From Zygnema cylindricum (lineage: Eukaryota; Streptophyta; Zygnematophyceae; Zygnematales; Zygnemataceae), in assembly GCA_037447655.1 (NCBI GenBank), contig JBBHKE010000893.1:1-26786 (forward strand): a DNA stretch of 26,786 bases, given 5' to 3'. The notes below the pieces were generated by a model, which was not told the origin of the DNA, ran no database searches, and worked only from the letters and a program-made list of their open reading frames with translations. Position numbers and translations under genes: made by a program. Positions within the stretch are counted from its first letter, which is position 1. Every line of letters begins with the position of its first letter. This document shows positions 26,414 to 26,786 of the stretch, in pieces.

Positions 26414-26786
26414 CACCGCAAATTGCTATTAGAGTAAATAATGCTAATTCGATTCCCTTTTAAAAAAAAAAAAACCTGAAATACAATGCATAATTCTATT
26501 TTTTCCTTTTCGCCTTTTAGTTTTTTTTTTTAATTAGCGTTAATAACGGAAGTACACCACAATGTTTATAGTGTGGTGTACGGACATTTTTTCCCGTACC
26601 AAAATGTACTTTTTCAAATACAAATGTATAAAAAGTCATTTAATGTAATTGCGCACGCATGTGAATGTGCACTGGGAAAAAGAGACGCAAACTCGAATAT
26701 TTAGGTTTTGGCGTACGAATTGTCAAATTTTGTACGGATATATTTTTTGATGTAGACATCAATAGTTTTGGCGTACGAATTTTCAG
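26414..26786 (+). mobile_element. TA element, family D, left part, runs off the window
   Basis: TA at 26412-26413, then CACCGCAAATTGCTATTAG, related to the family D end. Further in, AGTGTGGTGTACGG (26571) and CGCACGCATGTGAATGTGC (26653) match the corresponding part of 21775-23012 in the same order. The right end is not in the window. A 17-bp word GTTTTGGCGTACGAATT repeats at 26706 and 26766. Confidence 0.6.

Overview
The window is nuclear DNA from a eukaryote. It is AT-rich and gene-poor, has GT-AG introns up to about 3 kb, and is full of simple-sequence tracts and short non-autonomous DNA transposons. There is no operon structure, no bacterial-type gene density and no rRNA or tRNA that I can recognise. 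Degenerate TTTAGGG/CCCTAAA motifs recur (18640-18870 and elsewhere), a telomere-type word shared by plants, green algae and several protist groups. The protein-coding exons carry charged low-complexity insertions of the kind common in protists. I cannot name the species.

Layout. 1-3514: gene-free sequence with a 27-bp minisatellite and G-run-rich DNA. 3515-6428: a 2.9 kb, almost pure purine (GA/GGA) tract, with a 462-bp tandem duplication and about 40 perfect GGGAGA copies at its right end. 6512-14251 (minus strand): the one gene I can name, a five-exon PIG-X/Pbn1-like subunit of GPI mannosyltransferase I. Its exon phases all agree, and the predicted 783-residue protein has an N-terminal signal peptide, a C-terminal membrane segment and the family motifs in order. 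Its last intron (3.1 kb) holds several repeats, including two identical 125-bp copies. 14252-18000: mostly non-coding, with possible small genes, a 25-bp minisatellite and a 217-bp inverted-repeat element. 18059-18557 (minus): a likely two-exon gene for a 41-residue glycine-zipper membrane peptide.

19161-23812 is the most striking region: a nest of transposons. A Harbinger-type element (17-bp terminal repeats, TAA target duplication) was split by a hAT-type element (8-bp duplication GTAACCAC). That element was in turn entered, at its terminal TA, by a TA-inserting element. Three more elements sit inside the outer one. Removing the insertions on paper gives a perfect 17/17 terminal repeat. 23816-26786 holds a second copy of one of these elements (with a conserved 26-bp palindrome), short tandem repeats, a candidate terminal exon at 26086-26228, and the left part of another TA element running off the window.

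The genes do not form a pathway cluster. The PIG-X-like gene is a housekeeping ER gene isolated among repeats. No immune, toxin or biosynthetic system was found; the novelty here is structural (nested elements, palindrome, polypurine tract) plus a possible microprotein.
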